A DNA stretch of 64,000 nt from positions 258,468 through 322,467 of the forward strand of contig JAHCVI010000005.1 in the NCBI GenBank assembly GCA_019096155.1, given 5' to 3'. The DNA comes from Staphylotrichum longicolle (Eukaryota > Ascomycota > Sordariomycetes > Sordariales > Chaetomiaceae). Both the position numbers and the translations under genes were made by a program. The notes below the pieces were generated by a model, which was not told where the DNA came from, searched no databases, and saw only the letters and a program-made list of their open reading frames with translations. The stretch's first letter is position 1. Every line of letters begins with the position of its first letter. Shown piece by piece: positions 53,060 through 63,069 of this stretch.

Positions 53060-53567
53060 GCGGTGGTGGAGATAATAACAAGGTAGGTTTGGTGATGGTG
53101 GTGGTGTTGTTGTTGTTGTTGTTGTTCGTTAGGGTGAGGGCAGGGTGGTGGAGGTGGGTGGCATAGAAGCTATGAAAGGCCGGGGGCAGAAAGGGGATGA
53201 GGCGGCTTGAAATGTCAAAGAGAGTGCTGAGTGGTGACGGGATCCCGGCGAGAGCGAGGGGAAAGGACGCGTGGGAGGATGTGCGCGCGAGATGGTTGGG
53301 GTTATTGATGATCGTGATGGTCGCGCTGGTGTGGTGGCAGAGGGTCTTGATTCTGGACGTTAAGCGACCGGCGCCCCGGCGGAGATGAGAGACGGTCGAG
53401 TCTGCTTTTCCAGCATTGTGTGAGAGCCACGGCTTGGCTGGAAGGGTCTCCTTTTCGGCTGCGCCGCGGCCATCCGGCTTGTGACCCCTGAGTCGTAACA
53501 CTGTGGTGTTTACCGGGTCCGTATCCAAACCAACCTCAGCCGTCGTTCCAGCCTCCATTATCCCCAT
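51963..53567 (-). CDS. Integral membrane protein with poly-Ser and poly-Asn tracts, 5' end uncertain
   Basis: Two exons on the minus strand, ~53567-52663 and 52581-51963, joined by an 81-nt intron (GTGAGG..GGTAG) that turns EEK into EEKKGGFDEMM; about 507 aa from the ATG at 53567. The frame is open and looks coding up to 53657 (IEIKLNRPGSDKADVKRACG) but has no ATG there, so an upstream exon or one-base error is likely. A tract of 7 Asn (GTT repeat) and ~17 Ser (GAT repeat) lies before an FVAEMLGGVTVWWAVAVVVMGW span. After the intron, VTRVGHLLWLLVAVEYVFA, FVAWQLGWYLCEG, PGLLLAVLGAVGGVMSLL and FIALQISDMFIFFAFLLVGVVML are hydrophobic. The layout is faintly Pex11-like, but that is not supported by a motif. 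Confidence 0.55.
53010..53058. repeat. (GAT)n microsatellite coding poly-Ser on the minus strand
   Basis: About 16 consecutive GAT/ATG-phase units, read as TCA/ATC-type serine codons by the minus-strand gene. A second (GTT)n run at 53106-53129 codes poly-Asn in the same gene. Confidence 0.9.
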
Positions 53568-54512
53568 CTTCTCAATCAACCCGCAAGCTCTTTTTACGTC
53601 GGCTTTGTCGGAACCAGGCCGGTTGAGCTTGATCTCGATTGTGTCAGGGATGGTCAAAGAGTTGTCTCAGCCATGCCGATGAAGTTAGCGTTGACGGCCC
53701 GATACTGGACGACGGCGGGCTGCTCAACGGACAAACCATTCGTAAAAGTGTTGAGTTAGCAGCCAACCGCTGCAACACAGGGCACTCAAACGCCGTTTGA
53801 TATCATTAGTATTGACGACGGAAGATGGTCGACGGAAGTGAGGCTCGCGTGTGATGTGTGATGTGTGATGTGTGATGTGTGATGTGTGATGTGATCAGAT
53901 CTCGCATATACCCAGAACAGCCAGCTGTTCGTTGCCTCGTGACACAAGCCAGTATACCAGAAACTATACACACGCAGATCAGGTTTATTAATTGCCCCTG
54001 TGCATCCCTACACTCTGATATTGCCCCCTGATTTCAGCCTGAGTGGTGATTGTCTTAGTGCTGAACAGGGACGGGAGGGTTAGGGTCACTCGGAAGGAGT
54101 CGAGGAGAACCCCTGAGGATCGATCATCTCTCGGCATCACATCACACATCTGTCAGGGACAAAAGACACAAAAATCTCCTTGGTGCCGTCAACAAGACCG
54201 GCACCCGCCACGTTTATACAGTCCTATTCTCAAGCCACAAAAAGCTATTACATGCTCGAAACAAATCCAAGAATGCAACACAGAGACAAAAAAAAAAAAA
54301 AAGAGTATGCCATTGGGCATCGCCTATGTAGAATGCGACCTTTTTGGTCCAGATCCGCACCAGAGAAAAATCCCTCCTCTTCAATGTTATCGCTTTCCCG
54401 AGACGCTAGGAGAGAAAATAGAAAGAAGCACCAGGGGGTATGCCCGAGAATCTCCTCTATGACACCCTGTAAGATACTATCCAAAGTAAATCCTCCCGTC
54501 CCGGACCGCCAG
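53568..54512. other. Intergenic with a heptamer array
   Basis: Holds the probable 5' exon or leader of the membrane protein gene (to ~53700), the (GTGTGAT)6 array, and an A-run (54289-54302) downstream of the DUF1479 gene stop. Confidence 0.4.
53849..53890. repeat. (GTGTGAT)6 tandem array
   Basis: Six perfect copies of a 7-bp unit followed by the degenerate GTGATC. Non-coding minisatellite. Confidence 0.95.
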
Positions 54513-57038
54513 TCAACTCCGCCCGCCGGCGTCTCTCGCCGCCTTGCCCTTGCCGCTGCTGCCGCTGACGCTGGTGCTATCCTCGCTCTCCGGGTTCAGC
54601 AGCCGCTCGACCTTGACCTTGCTCCGCTTGCTCCCGTTCCCGTTCCGTTTCGCCATGTAAAAGTCGTACCTGTCCGGAAACAAGATGATGTTGGCCAGCC
54701 GCGCCACCTCGGCCTCGGCCCGCGTCATGGACTGGGACGCGGCGCCCTCCATCTCCACGTCGGCGTCGTTCGCGCCGCCCCCGTTGCCAATCGCGCTGGC
54801 GCTCGCCGTGGGCGGCGTGGGCGCGACGTCGAACGGCGCGAGGCCCATGGCCTGCAGCCCCGCGGGCCCGCCCACCTCGGCGATGTCCGTCTCGGTCGGC
54901 CGCCCAATGTGCGTGGCTTCGCTGCCGAGGCCGCTGCCGGTCGAGTCAAAGTCGGGGCCCGGGTGCCCGCGCTGGAAGGTCTTGCGCTGGCGGGCGAGAT
55001 ACAGCGCGTTTGTCTGGGTGAGGGGCGCGGCGGGGACGTAGACGAGTATCGACACGGGCCGGCCCGAGGGCTCCTCGCCGTCAGCCATGGGCGGCGGGGT
55101 CGGCGCGCGGCTGGCCATGACGTTGGGGTTGGAGGTGATGTGGTAGGCGAGGTCTGGATGCCAGACGATGTAGTCGCCCGTCTGCAGCGTCGGGATGGTG
55201 GTGAGGGTGCGGCGGAGGTGGAGGTGGGGGTGCCACAGCTCCGTCAGGCGCTGGGCGTGGCCCGGGACGGCGCCGTGGATGATGGTGGACTGCTCCTTAT
55301 CCAGGGCCCAGTTGGATGGGTCAAGGAACGCATCCCATTCCGGGCCGTCGCGGCGCTCGGGGGGCTTTGTCTTGGGGGAGAAGAAGGGGCGGAGGAGGAA
55401 GTAGGCGGTGGCGAGCTTGGGGTTGGGGAGCAGGCGGATCAGGCCCGGCTCGATGGTGCTCAGGGCGACGACGCCCTGGTACATGCGGAAGATGCTGCAG
55501 GCGCCGTAGCCGTTGTAGAGGTCGGGCGTGGCGCTGACGCGGTAGGTGGGGTCCCACGGGTCGTATTTCTCCCACTCGCCCTTGAACACGGCGTCGTAGG
55601 TGCCGCCACGGCCGTATCCGTCGGGCTCCCAGCGCTCGAGGCTGCCGTTGTCCACCTGCGCGATGACTGTCGACGAGGTAAAGTCGCCGAGCAACTCCGC
55701 GGCGGCTTTTTGCGCCTCGAGGTCATCGTCGAGCTCGCCGTCGGGCGCCTCGTCGGCCTCCTTGGCCTTGTTCGCGGCGGCGTCGGGCCCCACGCTGCCG
55801 ATGTTGGCGCCGTGGATGCGCAGGCGATCTCCGTAGGCAATCGGGAAGCGCAGGGCCATGCGGTCGTCGGCGTTGTTGTCCCACAGCGACATGGCGAAGC
55901 GCTGGGCCTCGAGCACGCGGGGGTGCGCTCGCGTGCGCACCTGGGCCGGGGTCCAGAAGAAGTCGAAGCATGTCGGGTCCTGCGGCGGCGGCAGCTTGAA
56001 GTCGGTCTGCTTCTCGAGGTACTTGACCGTCTCGTCAATGGCGACCTGCGCGTCGGCGCGCGGCACGACGCCCCGTATCAGGCCGAGGCCGTAGCGCTTG
56101 AGGTCGCGGGAGAAGGCGGCGCGGGCGTCCGGGCTGTGGATGTCGGCAAAGTCGATGCTCGGCGTCAGGCTGGAGCCGCGCGAGGCGATGTCGTCGACGT
56201 CGTCGCGCAGGGCGGTGATGAGGCGCGCCCACGAGGCCTCGAGCTCGGCCTCGTGGCCGGCGACGAGGCTGCGCTTGATGTGGGCGAAGCGCGAGGGCAG
56301 CGGCACGGGCTCCTTGCCGTAGAAGGACAGCACGGGGGGCTCCATGGCGGGGCTGCTGGGGTCGCTGCTGTCTGAGGCGGACGGGGCGGGCGCCGCAGGG
56401 GCCGCGACAGCGCTGGGGATGGGAGAAAAAGTAACGGCGGCGGCGCTCGAGGCATTGGGGGCATTCGAGGCTGCGCTGGGCTGGGCAGCCGTGGCAGTTA
56501 AGGCCGCGCGGTGCCTTAGCTTGGAGATCCTGCGGGGTCGCGGAGCGGCGCTGAGGGCTCCGGTGGCTCCGTTGGCCCCGTTGGCCAGCACGTTAATTGC
56601 GTTTGCTGGGGAAGCCGGGGAGGTGGGCTGCTGGAGGCCCTGCTGGTGCGGGAGGTGGTGGCACGCTGTGCGCCGGCGCCCGCATTGGCTGCACCGCGCC
56701 CGTGGCTCGAGCCCCTTGTCAATATAGCCGTTGGCGCTATGGTTGGCTCCATGGATGGCCCCATGCCCATGCCCGTGGATGGCCCCATGGTTGCTGCCAA
56801 CTGTCGCCAGCAGGCTGGCGCTGACCGTCACTGTCGTTATTGTCGCCGAGGCCGTTGCTGTTGCCGTTGCTGTCGTCGCGCTCCCCGTCCCTCCCATGAC
56901 CACGTCCACCATCGCTGCCCCTGCCCCTGCCCCTGCGACTGCTGCTGCTCGTGCTGCCGCCGATGCTGCTGCCGCTGCTGCCGCCTTGGATGCCCTCGTC
57001 GACACCGACACGGCGGCGCCGCTTGCTGAGCCTGTCAT
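54513..57038 (-). CDS. DUF1479 (2-oxoglutarate/Fe oxygenase-like) protein with long low-complexity N-terminus
   Basis: 841 aa in one exon from ATG 57038 (MTGSASGAAV). Residues ~230-720 are the DUF1479 domain: KEPVPLPSRFAHIKRSLV, the GLGLIRGVVPRADAQVAIDETVKYL stretch, DPTCFDFFWTPAQVRTRAHPRV, the block from RMALRFPIAYGDRLRIHGANIGSVGP, and TLQTGDYIVWHPDLAYHI. DUF1479 proteins (bacterial YbiU type) are grouped with cupin-fold 2OG-Fe dioxygenases; the substrate is unknown. Residues 1-~225 are unusual: poly-Ala/Gly, a Thr/Ala run, a His/Gly repeat (NHGAIHGHGHGAIHG) and a short RCSQCGRRRTACHHL motif that could bind zinc. An inner ATG (MEPPVLSFYG) directly before the domain is an alternative start. 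The C-terminus is basic (KRNGNGSKRSKVKVERL). Confidence 0.85.
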   Translation of the reverse strand: MTGSASGAAVSVSTRASKAAAAAAASAAARAAAVAGAGAGAAMVDVVMGGTGSATTATATATASATITTVTVSASLLATVGSNHGAIHGHGHGAIHGANHSANGYIDKGLEPRARCSQCGRRRTACHHLPHQQGLQQPTSPASPANAINVLANGANGATGALSAAPRPRRISKLRHRAALTATAAQPSAASNAPNASSAAAVTFSPIPSAVAAPAAPAPSASDSSDPSSPAMEPPVLSFYGKEPVPLPSRFAHIKRSLVAGHEAELEASWARLITALRDDVDDIASRGSSLTPSIDFADIHSPDARAAFSRDLKRYGLGLIRGVVPRADAQVAIDETVKYLEKQTDFKLPPPQDPTCFDFFWTPAQVRTRAHPRVLEAQRFAMSLWDNNADDRMALRFPIAYGDRLRIHGANIGSVGPDAAANKAKEADEAPDGELDDDLEAQKAAAELLGDFTSSTVIAQVDNGSLERWEPDGYGRGGTYDAVFKGEWEKYDPWDPTYRVSATPDLYNGYGACSIFRMYQGVVALSTIEPGLIRLLPNPKLATAYFLLRPFFSPKTKPPERRDGPEWDAFLDPSNWALDKEQSTIIHGAVPGHAQRLTELWHPHLHLRRTLTTIPTLQTGDYIVWHPDLAYHITSNPNVMASRAPTPPPMADGEEPSGRPVSILVYVPAAPLTQTNALYLARQRKTFQRGHPGPDFDSTGSGLGSEATHIGRPTETDIAEVGGPAGLQAMGLAPFDVAPTPPTASASAIGNGGGANDADVEMEGAASQSMTRAEAEVARLANIILFPDRYDFYMAKRNGNGSKRSKVKVERLLNPESEDSTSVSGSSGKGKAARDAGGRS

Positions 57039-60000
57039 CCTGTCCTCGTAACCATCGAGTCCTGAGAGAGCCTGTGTGTTGTTGTTGGTCGTACCGCATC
57101 GGGGGGTGCATCGGGCGGCGTGGGCGTCTCGTTCGCTGTGCTGCTGTACTGTGCTGCTGTGCTGGACTCTCTCGTCTTTTACAGGCTGCACTGGGCTGAA
57201 TTGCTGGATTGGGCGGCCTGCTCGGGGCTTCTGGGGCAAAACCTCGGCCGGATCCAACGTGGGTGTTACCCCCTTTTTTGGTTTGTCCCTGTGTCCCTGT
57301 CCTCGTTGCTGCTGGTGCTTCCCACACTCTTTCTGTCTTGCCTCCTCTTTTCGTGTAAGTTGCAGTGGATCAGGAAGGGATGGGCACGCGCGCCCTTGAT
57401 AAAGGTGAACTGGTTGGTGACTGGCTAGCTCGGTGACCAGTGACCACCAGTGGCCCAAATATGAGAGCCGAACAAGCCGATAGCCCAAGACTTTGGATGT
57501 CGGCCCAGCCAAGGCGTCGGAACGGCGAAGGGCATCAATATAAAGGGTGTCTCTAGTTAACCTGTCTTTTAGGCAGAATGCGAGACACCTGCTCGCCCTG
57601 CACCGGAACCGCTAAGCCTTCTCGCCAACGACTCCCGCAGTTTCCCCGAGGGGAGGGTCGAGGCCTGGACGGGGAGGCGAAGACACCAGGCCTCGGCGCG
57701 TCCATCTCCGTGCGCGGCAGACCCAGCCGTTGGCAAGCACAGGCAGGCTGGCAGGCTCGCAAGTGGCAGCTGTGTCGCGGGGTGGGCCTGCGCGCTTCAT
57801 GCTCCAACGGCAGCGGATGTGTGGCCTATCTGAGCCATCTCGGTATTACTGTGGACAGGGCAGGCTCTGCAGGGGAGGGGCATTCTACTGTGCTGTGTAC
57901 ATAGAGGGAGGGGGGTGGGGTGTGGGTTTGTGGGCGGGATCCGGGGAACAGGACAGACCCTGGCTCGCCTGGCTTGCTCAGGTTGCGGCGCCCCGCGAGG
58001 GCCGTTGGACCGTGTCTGCGTGTGTGGCTCCCGTCTGATCTGCCAATGCATCTTCAAGGTGGGAGCAGCAGCCCGGCAGCAGACAAGGGAGGGTCCAGAA
58101 TCGCAATCGCGCCAGACCCGGACTCGAGCCAAAGAGAAACCCCCAGCAGCCCACAGAAAAACACCCCCTATAACGGCTGCGAGTGGCTGCCAGCGCCCCC
58201 GCGAACGACGGAATGGCGGCATGGCGGCATGGCGGCATGGCGGCGAATAGCAGACGAACCGTCTGAACCGACAAGGGTTCGCCACGCCGTGTCAATCATG
58301 CGCTGCGCTGCGCTGCGACGGCTGCCGGGAAGTTCTCGGTATTGCGGGGGTCGCAGTGTGTGCTGTGCGCGTTGCAAAGCTCGCCCAGGCATTGGAGTGA
58401 TTGGACCACAGGCAATTGGATGGCATTCGAGCATTCAGTCTCAAAAAAGTGAGAAGGAAAAAAAAAAAAAGCGGGCGGAGACTGCGGCTAGGTCCTGGGC
58501 AAATCCGCCTGCAACCTGGCCGTTCCTGCTGCTTTCTGCTGTTTCTGGGGCTGCCCAGGGCTGGCAAGGGACGAGCATCCGGCGCAATTTGGGACTCTGG
58601 GCCATGCAAGAAACTTTGGCGGCCCCAATTGGTCCCAGCCGGCCGCGGTGGGGATCCCATCGGAACCGCAACTCCGCATCTCCTGAAAAAAGTGGCACCC
58701 GCCAGCCGCCTTACGGCCCGCGATTCCAAGGCTCGGGCGGGTTCCGAGCGCGACATCCCACTGGCCCGCCCGTGCTGTAAACCGCGTGATTCGCCTGCCG
58801 TGCTAGCGCCTTCCCGGGGAAGCACAGCAGGCAATCTGGAAATTGTTCGGGACCGTCAGCCCTGGCTCCTTCCCAGCACACCTCCCCCCCAAGCTCAATA
58901 AACACGCCAACAGCCTGATACAGTGATATGTACCGCGTGCCTGATAACGCTCCTGGCCCCCCGGCGGCCTGCTCTTTCCATTTTTACAGCCCGACCTGGT
59001 CAGTGGTCTCAGCGTTCGGGGATTTAAGTGATCTCAGCCTCTTCACATTGGCCCAGGTAACTTGCAGGTTATTGCCTCTGGACCTCTGGCCTTTACACTT
59101 TTTTTTTATTTTTCTTTGGGAGTGACCAGGTCCTTCCGGGGTCCTGCATCAACCCCCCAGACTTGGCGGCTGCTCCGGAGAGTGCTCCTTCCAATGTTCG
59201 GTCAGCAACATCCTGATCGTGCGCACGGCACATTTCCGAAGTTTACCCATCCCCACCGCTCGCTTCCGGGACGGCAACCGCGAAAGAGTTTGGGTGACTG
59301 GGGGAGCAAACTGGGGAGCGACTGGGGAGACGTCACATGGCCCCTCCCAGGCTCCCAGGCCTGTGTCTTGGCTCGATGAGGAAACAATGCCTTAGCGCCG
59401 GGACCGAGATCTCTGGTCCCGGTCTTGCCTCTTCCGGGACCAAGGCCCACCGCGCCGGTCGAGTCGGACGTCATGCTTTGGGCCTGGGCCCTGCCCTGGC
59501 GAGATCTCAAACCGTCTTTCTGCACATCAACCTAGAATCTTTCCGACTCGCCTCCACCATCCCATCGGCCCGTGTGAGGCTGAGAGCCGCCTTGTTTCGT
59601 TTTTTTTTTCCTTCATCTTCTTGTTCTTTTTTTTATTCCCAATCGTGTCCTTTGGACTTTGCCCTCCACCCCGGCAACCTTATCGATCGGACCCCAACCA
59701 GACTCCGGAGCACGATGGCTACGCCTCCGAGATCTGAGACAGCTTACTTGCGTAGACCAGTCCTTACCATTCCCCGGGGTCCAAGCTATTCCCAAAACCG
59801 CCTGCAAAACCCTCGGAGCCCGTCGACGGAGCGACCCATTAGGCATCGTGCCTCATCTTAGCTATCCAACTAATCCTCACTGCCCCCATGGGCAGCGACT
59901 GGAAGTGGACCTTGCTGTCGTACTTCTTTCCTTTGGCGAGGTGAAGAGTGACCAGCTAGCCTCAAGTTGGGAGGTCATTCGCAATCGCTCTCGCATCCCC

Positions 60001-63000
60001 CGCGCCGCCGTTGGATAACCATATCTGCCCGCGTTACACAGTCCAGATGTCACCGCTCGGGTCGCCCCGTGACCCCGCCATGCCATGTGCTGGAGATGGT
60101 GACATCGAACCCGCGAGCACTGCTTCCGCCCCGGACAGACAGGCAAGGCGGGGGGTGACGGGTCCCACGCCTTGCGAGAAACTCGCTCATTTTGCACTCT
60201 TTGGGACGGCAGACCGAGGCACCGGTGGGGGGTGAGACGTCGAGATCGTGTCATTGTCATGTGCCCTTGCAGCTCGCGAGCCATGGTCTCCTTCGTGGGG
60301 GTGCGAAACGACAGGTCACGACGCCGGTCACACGACCGGATGTGGAATAAACCCAGATCCTACGTCCGCTAAATGTTGGTTCCCCCCCCAATCCGTGCGA
60401 AGGTAACCGTAGTTGCGTAACCCGGTGCGGTCTCGGGGTGGTCTCGCTCCGCGAAACGTCCCGGTTCGTGGGTTTTGAGGTCGGTGTTCGCGCCCTCGCC
60501 AGGTTTGCCGATATTGCTTCCCGCTCTCGCTGTGACGGGGGACAGCCTGAAGTTCTCTCTCCTCTCCAAGGTCGATGGTGTGTGACCACGGGCCTGGGTT
60601 GGAGACGTTGGGTTGCTGCGCAGTCAGCCCGAACCAAAAATAGCATGGCCGCGAGAGGTTGGTGTGTAGCCTCAGGCATAACGACTGGGCGTGGGGAGAG
60701 CCCACGGCTCGGTGCTAGTTCAATACCACGACCGCATGCTCAAGATTTCTCTAGCCTGGTTCTTACCTATCCTGCGGTTGCAGACCTCCGCTCTTCGGAG
60801 TCGAAAACTCGATCCAGCACTCCGGTCATGCTCCAGTATTCTGTTTTACTCATCAAATGGATTTCTGCATCTGGAAGCTCTCTCATGTCCTTGCCCTTTT
60901 TGTCTAAGCAAGACTGCAGGTGTGATGGAGTTGGGCCGGAACAGCAAAGTTCTTCCTTCCTACCCACCATACGGCAGAAATAACTTACTAGGTAGTCTAC
61001 TCAAATTAAGGGACCGTTGATTACTGGGACACCACTACGATTCTCGCCTGCAGCAAGCCTCACAACAGCTCGTTCGCTGACGTCCAGATGCCGTTTCCCC
61101 TTGGCCATGGGTGTCTGGGGACCAAGGGGCGGTCGGCAACGGTGCCCGCGGGATACTATTTTAGGTTTTGTTCCATCTCGTCTTGTCTGGAGAGCTCAGG
61201 GTTGTTCTGAGCGAGGTTGTGTGGTAAGTTGAGCAGGACAAGACAATGGACGGCTCTAAAGATAGAATCAAATCTATCTGATGGGGAACAAAAAAAGGGA
61301 GTGGCGGCCCGGGGAGAGTCAAAACGCTCGGGTGACCTGAGTATCGGCATCGATCGTAGCCAGCATGATGACGCGAACCAGGGAGCGAATTCGAAGAAAT
61401 GATCCTTGATCAAGGTCCTCGAACCCGCCACCGCTCCAAGTTACCTGTTTCCCTCAGCCGAGTACCTCATGTTACCTGAAGTAATTGTTCGGGCAATTTA
61501 CAGGTTTTGGTTCAAACCTCAAGAAAACCAAACTACGATGTGTCAAAAGCGATGGCAAGAACTAGACAGATATCATATGTATGGGCGGTCGGTATCCGAG
61601 TCACATTGCCCAGAGAAATTCCTTGTCTGCTCGAAGGGGTCTAGAATTAGTTAGCAGCTGTGAGACAAGAAAGCAGCAGTAGCCGTCACGACTAGAACTG
61701 CTTTTGCATCATCAACCTCTCCAATGAAGGTCGAGCTCTTTCTCTTGGTTCGTCATTTGCATTTTGTTCAACCTTGGAGGAACGCTAAAAATACAACGCC
61801 AGCTCCCCTGTATCATGGTTTGGGCAGCGGCAAGGCAGTGATGACCCTGATGACGCACAGCAACAACCATGGAGTAGACTCGAGTCTCAGAATTCACCGT
61901 TGGTATATTCCCATTGAGTCTTTCTGCACTTGCTACAGCGGCTCGGCTCGGCCCGGGTATTGATACTGTTCAGCTACGAAGAAATGGATGATGCGAGAGG
62001 GTTAATGGGAGGTTAGGAACCTTGAAGTGGAAAACGCGAAAATGTGACATGGATATGGATGATGGCGCTTCAATCTCCAAGTGGTACTTGGCTAGCAGAC
62101 CGACAATCAACTTGACAAGCTCCCGACATTGGGTTGCCACAACAGCGCCTGGGCTCTTAGGATCAAACAACAGCACCAGCTTCTTTAACAGCCAGAGATC
62201 GGAATGAGCCCACGCAGGGTATGCGCCTCGCAAAGCTGGGATTTTTGATTAGAGAACTCCTGTATGGTATCGCGACTACAATCAGTACCCCGAGGACGTA
62301 GCCGATAGTGTTGGGTATTTGGCCGAAGCTCGTATCCTTGGTGGAGCTCAAGTCGTCTTTGATCCGCGTAACCCCGAGTTAGTAAAAATAAGCAGCGGTA
62401 AGCTCTTTACCATTAGGGAGAGGAGTCGGAGGCAGGTACGGGAATGGGAAGCGCAGCCTGGGGAGCCTGAGTGAATACCGCCGCACTCGCGTTGACGACA
62501 ATGTTCCCAGCTAGCCGACCTGCTGTTCCAACAGTATTTTTGCTCTGGCGATCTCTGGTGGTGGGTGTCACTTTGAGCCAGTGGTGTCTTTGGTCAGCGC
62601 AGCCGGGCACCTGGGAAGACTGCAAGGAGGAAGAGAAGCCGAGCTGTTTCGAAAGTGGTGATGTTCAATCTGGTTGGGCCTTTTCGTCGGGGAGCATAAG
62701 TAGGGGCTGGCAATGAAACGTTGGCAAGTACCTCAGTCAGTGAATCAACATTGGCGCAGCTGTCAACATTGCGATAGTGGAAATGCAGTGAGTAGCCGGG
62801 CCTTCGTTTGAGTACAGTCATTCAGTAAGGGTGAAACACACTAAATGAACTTCATCACAGCACTATTGCTCCCTCTTCACACGCACTGATTACCTATTCC
62901 TGCCTATCTACTACTTCACAGGAGCGAATTCAGTCAGGGTTTGTACTACCTATCCCACATCAAATCCAGTATCCTCGATTGCCATCTACACATGCACCAC

Positions 63001-63069
63001 CATTATCGTAGGCCTTTATATCACAACGATAACTTCACCATGTACACATCACTTACTCACACACACCCT
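57039..63069. other. Six-kilobase region without a convincing gene
   Basis: Largest gap in the window, between the start of the DUF1479 gene and the stop of the aminopeptidase gene. It contains homopolymer runs (A near 58460, T near 59101 and 59600-59632), a strongly CT-rich promoter-like tract at 59560-59680, and a 48-codon frame at 59715-59861. Other open frames are short and without domain-like sequence. A long promoter, non-coding RNA genes or a decayed gene are all possible. Confidence 0.4.
59715..59861 (+). CDS. Possible small ORF (48 aa) after a CT-rich leader
   Basis: ATG in the context CACGATGGC, preceded by a CT-rich tract of the kind found at fungal transcription starts. Codes a basic Pro/Ser/Arg-rich peptide beginning MATPPRSETAYLRR. 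No homologous family recognised, no signal peptide. It could be a first exon, an upstream ORF of a transcript, or chance. Confidence 0.2.
   Translation: MATPPRSETAYLRRPVLTIPRGPSYSQNRLQNPRSPSTERPIRHRASS

Noticed and set aside
51963..53657. Pex11 identification of the membrane protein
   Set aside because: Only hydrophobic layout and a short VTRVGHLLWLL segment are similar; no signature that would hold up.
54180..56375. Plus-strand open frame of ~730 codons
   Set aside because: Antisense to the DUF1479 gene; composition is an image of the other strand and no domain is recognisable.
57920..58780. Plus-strand frame of 286 codons in the large gap
   Set aside because: Low-complexity Arg/Pro/Ser sequence crossing an A-run and simple GGCAT repeats; no folded-protein character.
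60438..60983. Plus-strand frame of 181 codons
   Set aside because: Begins without clear start context and has no domain-like pattern; overlapping frames are equally plausible.
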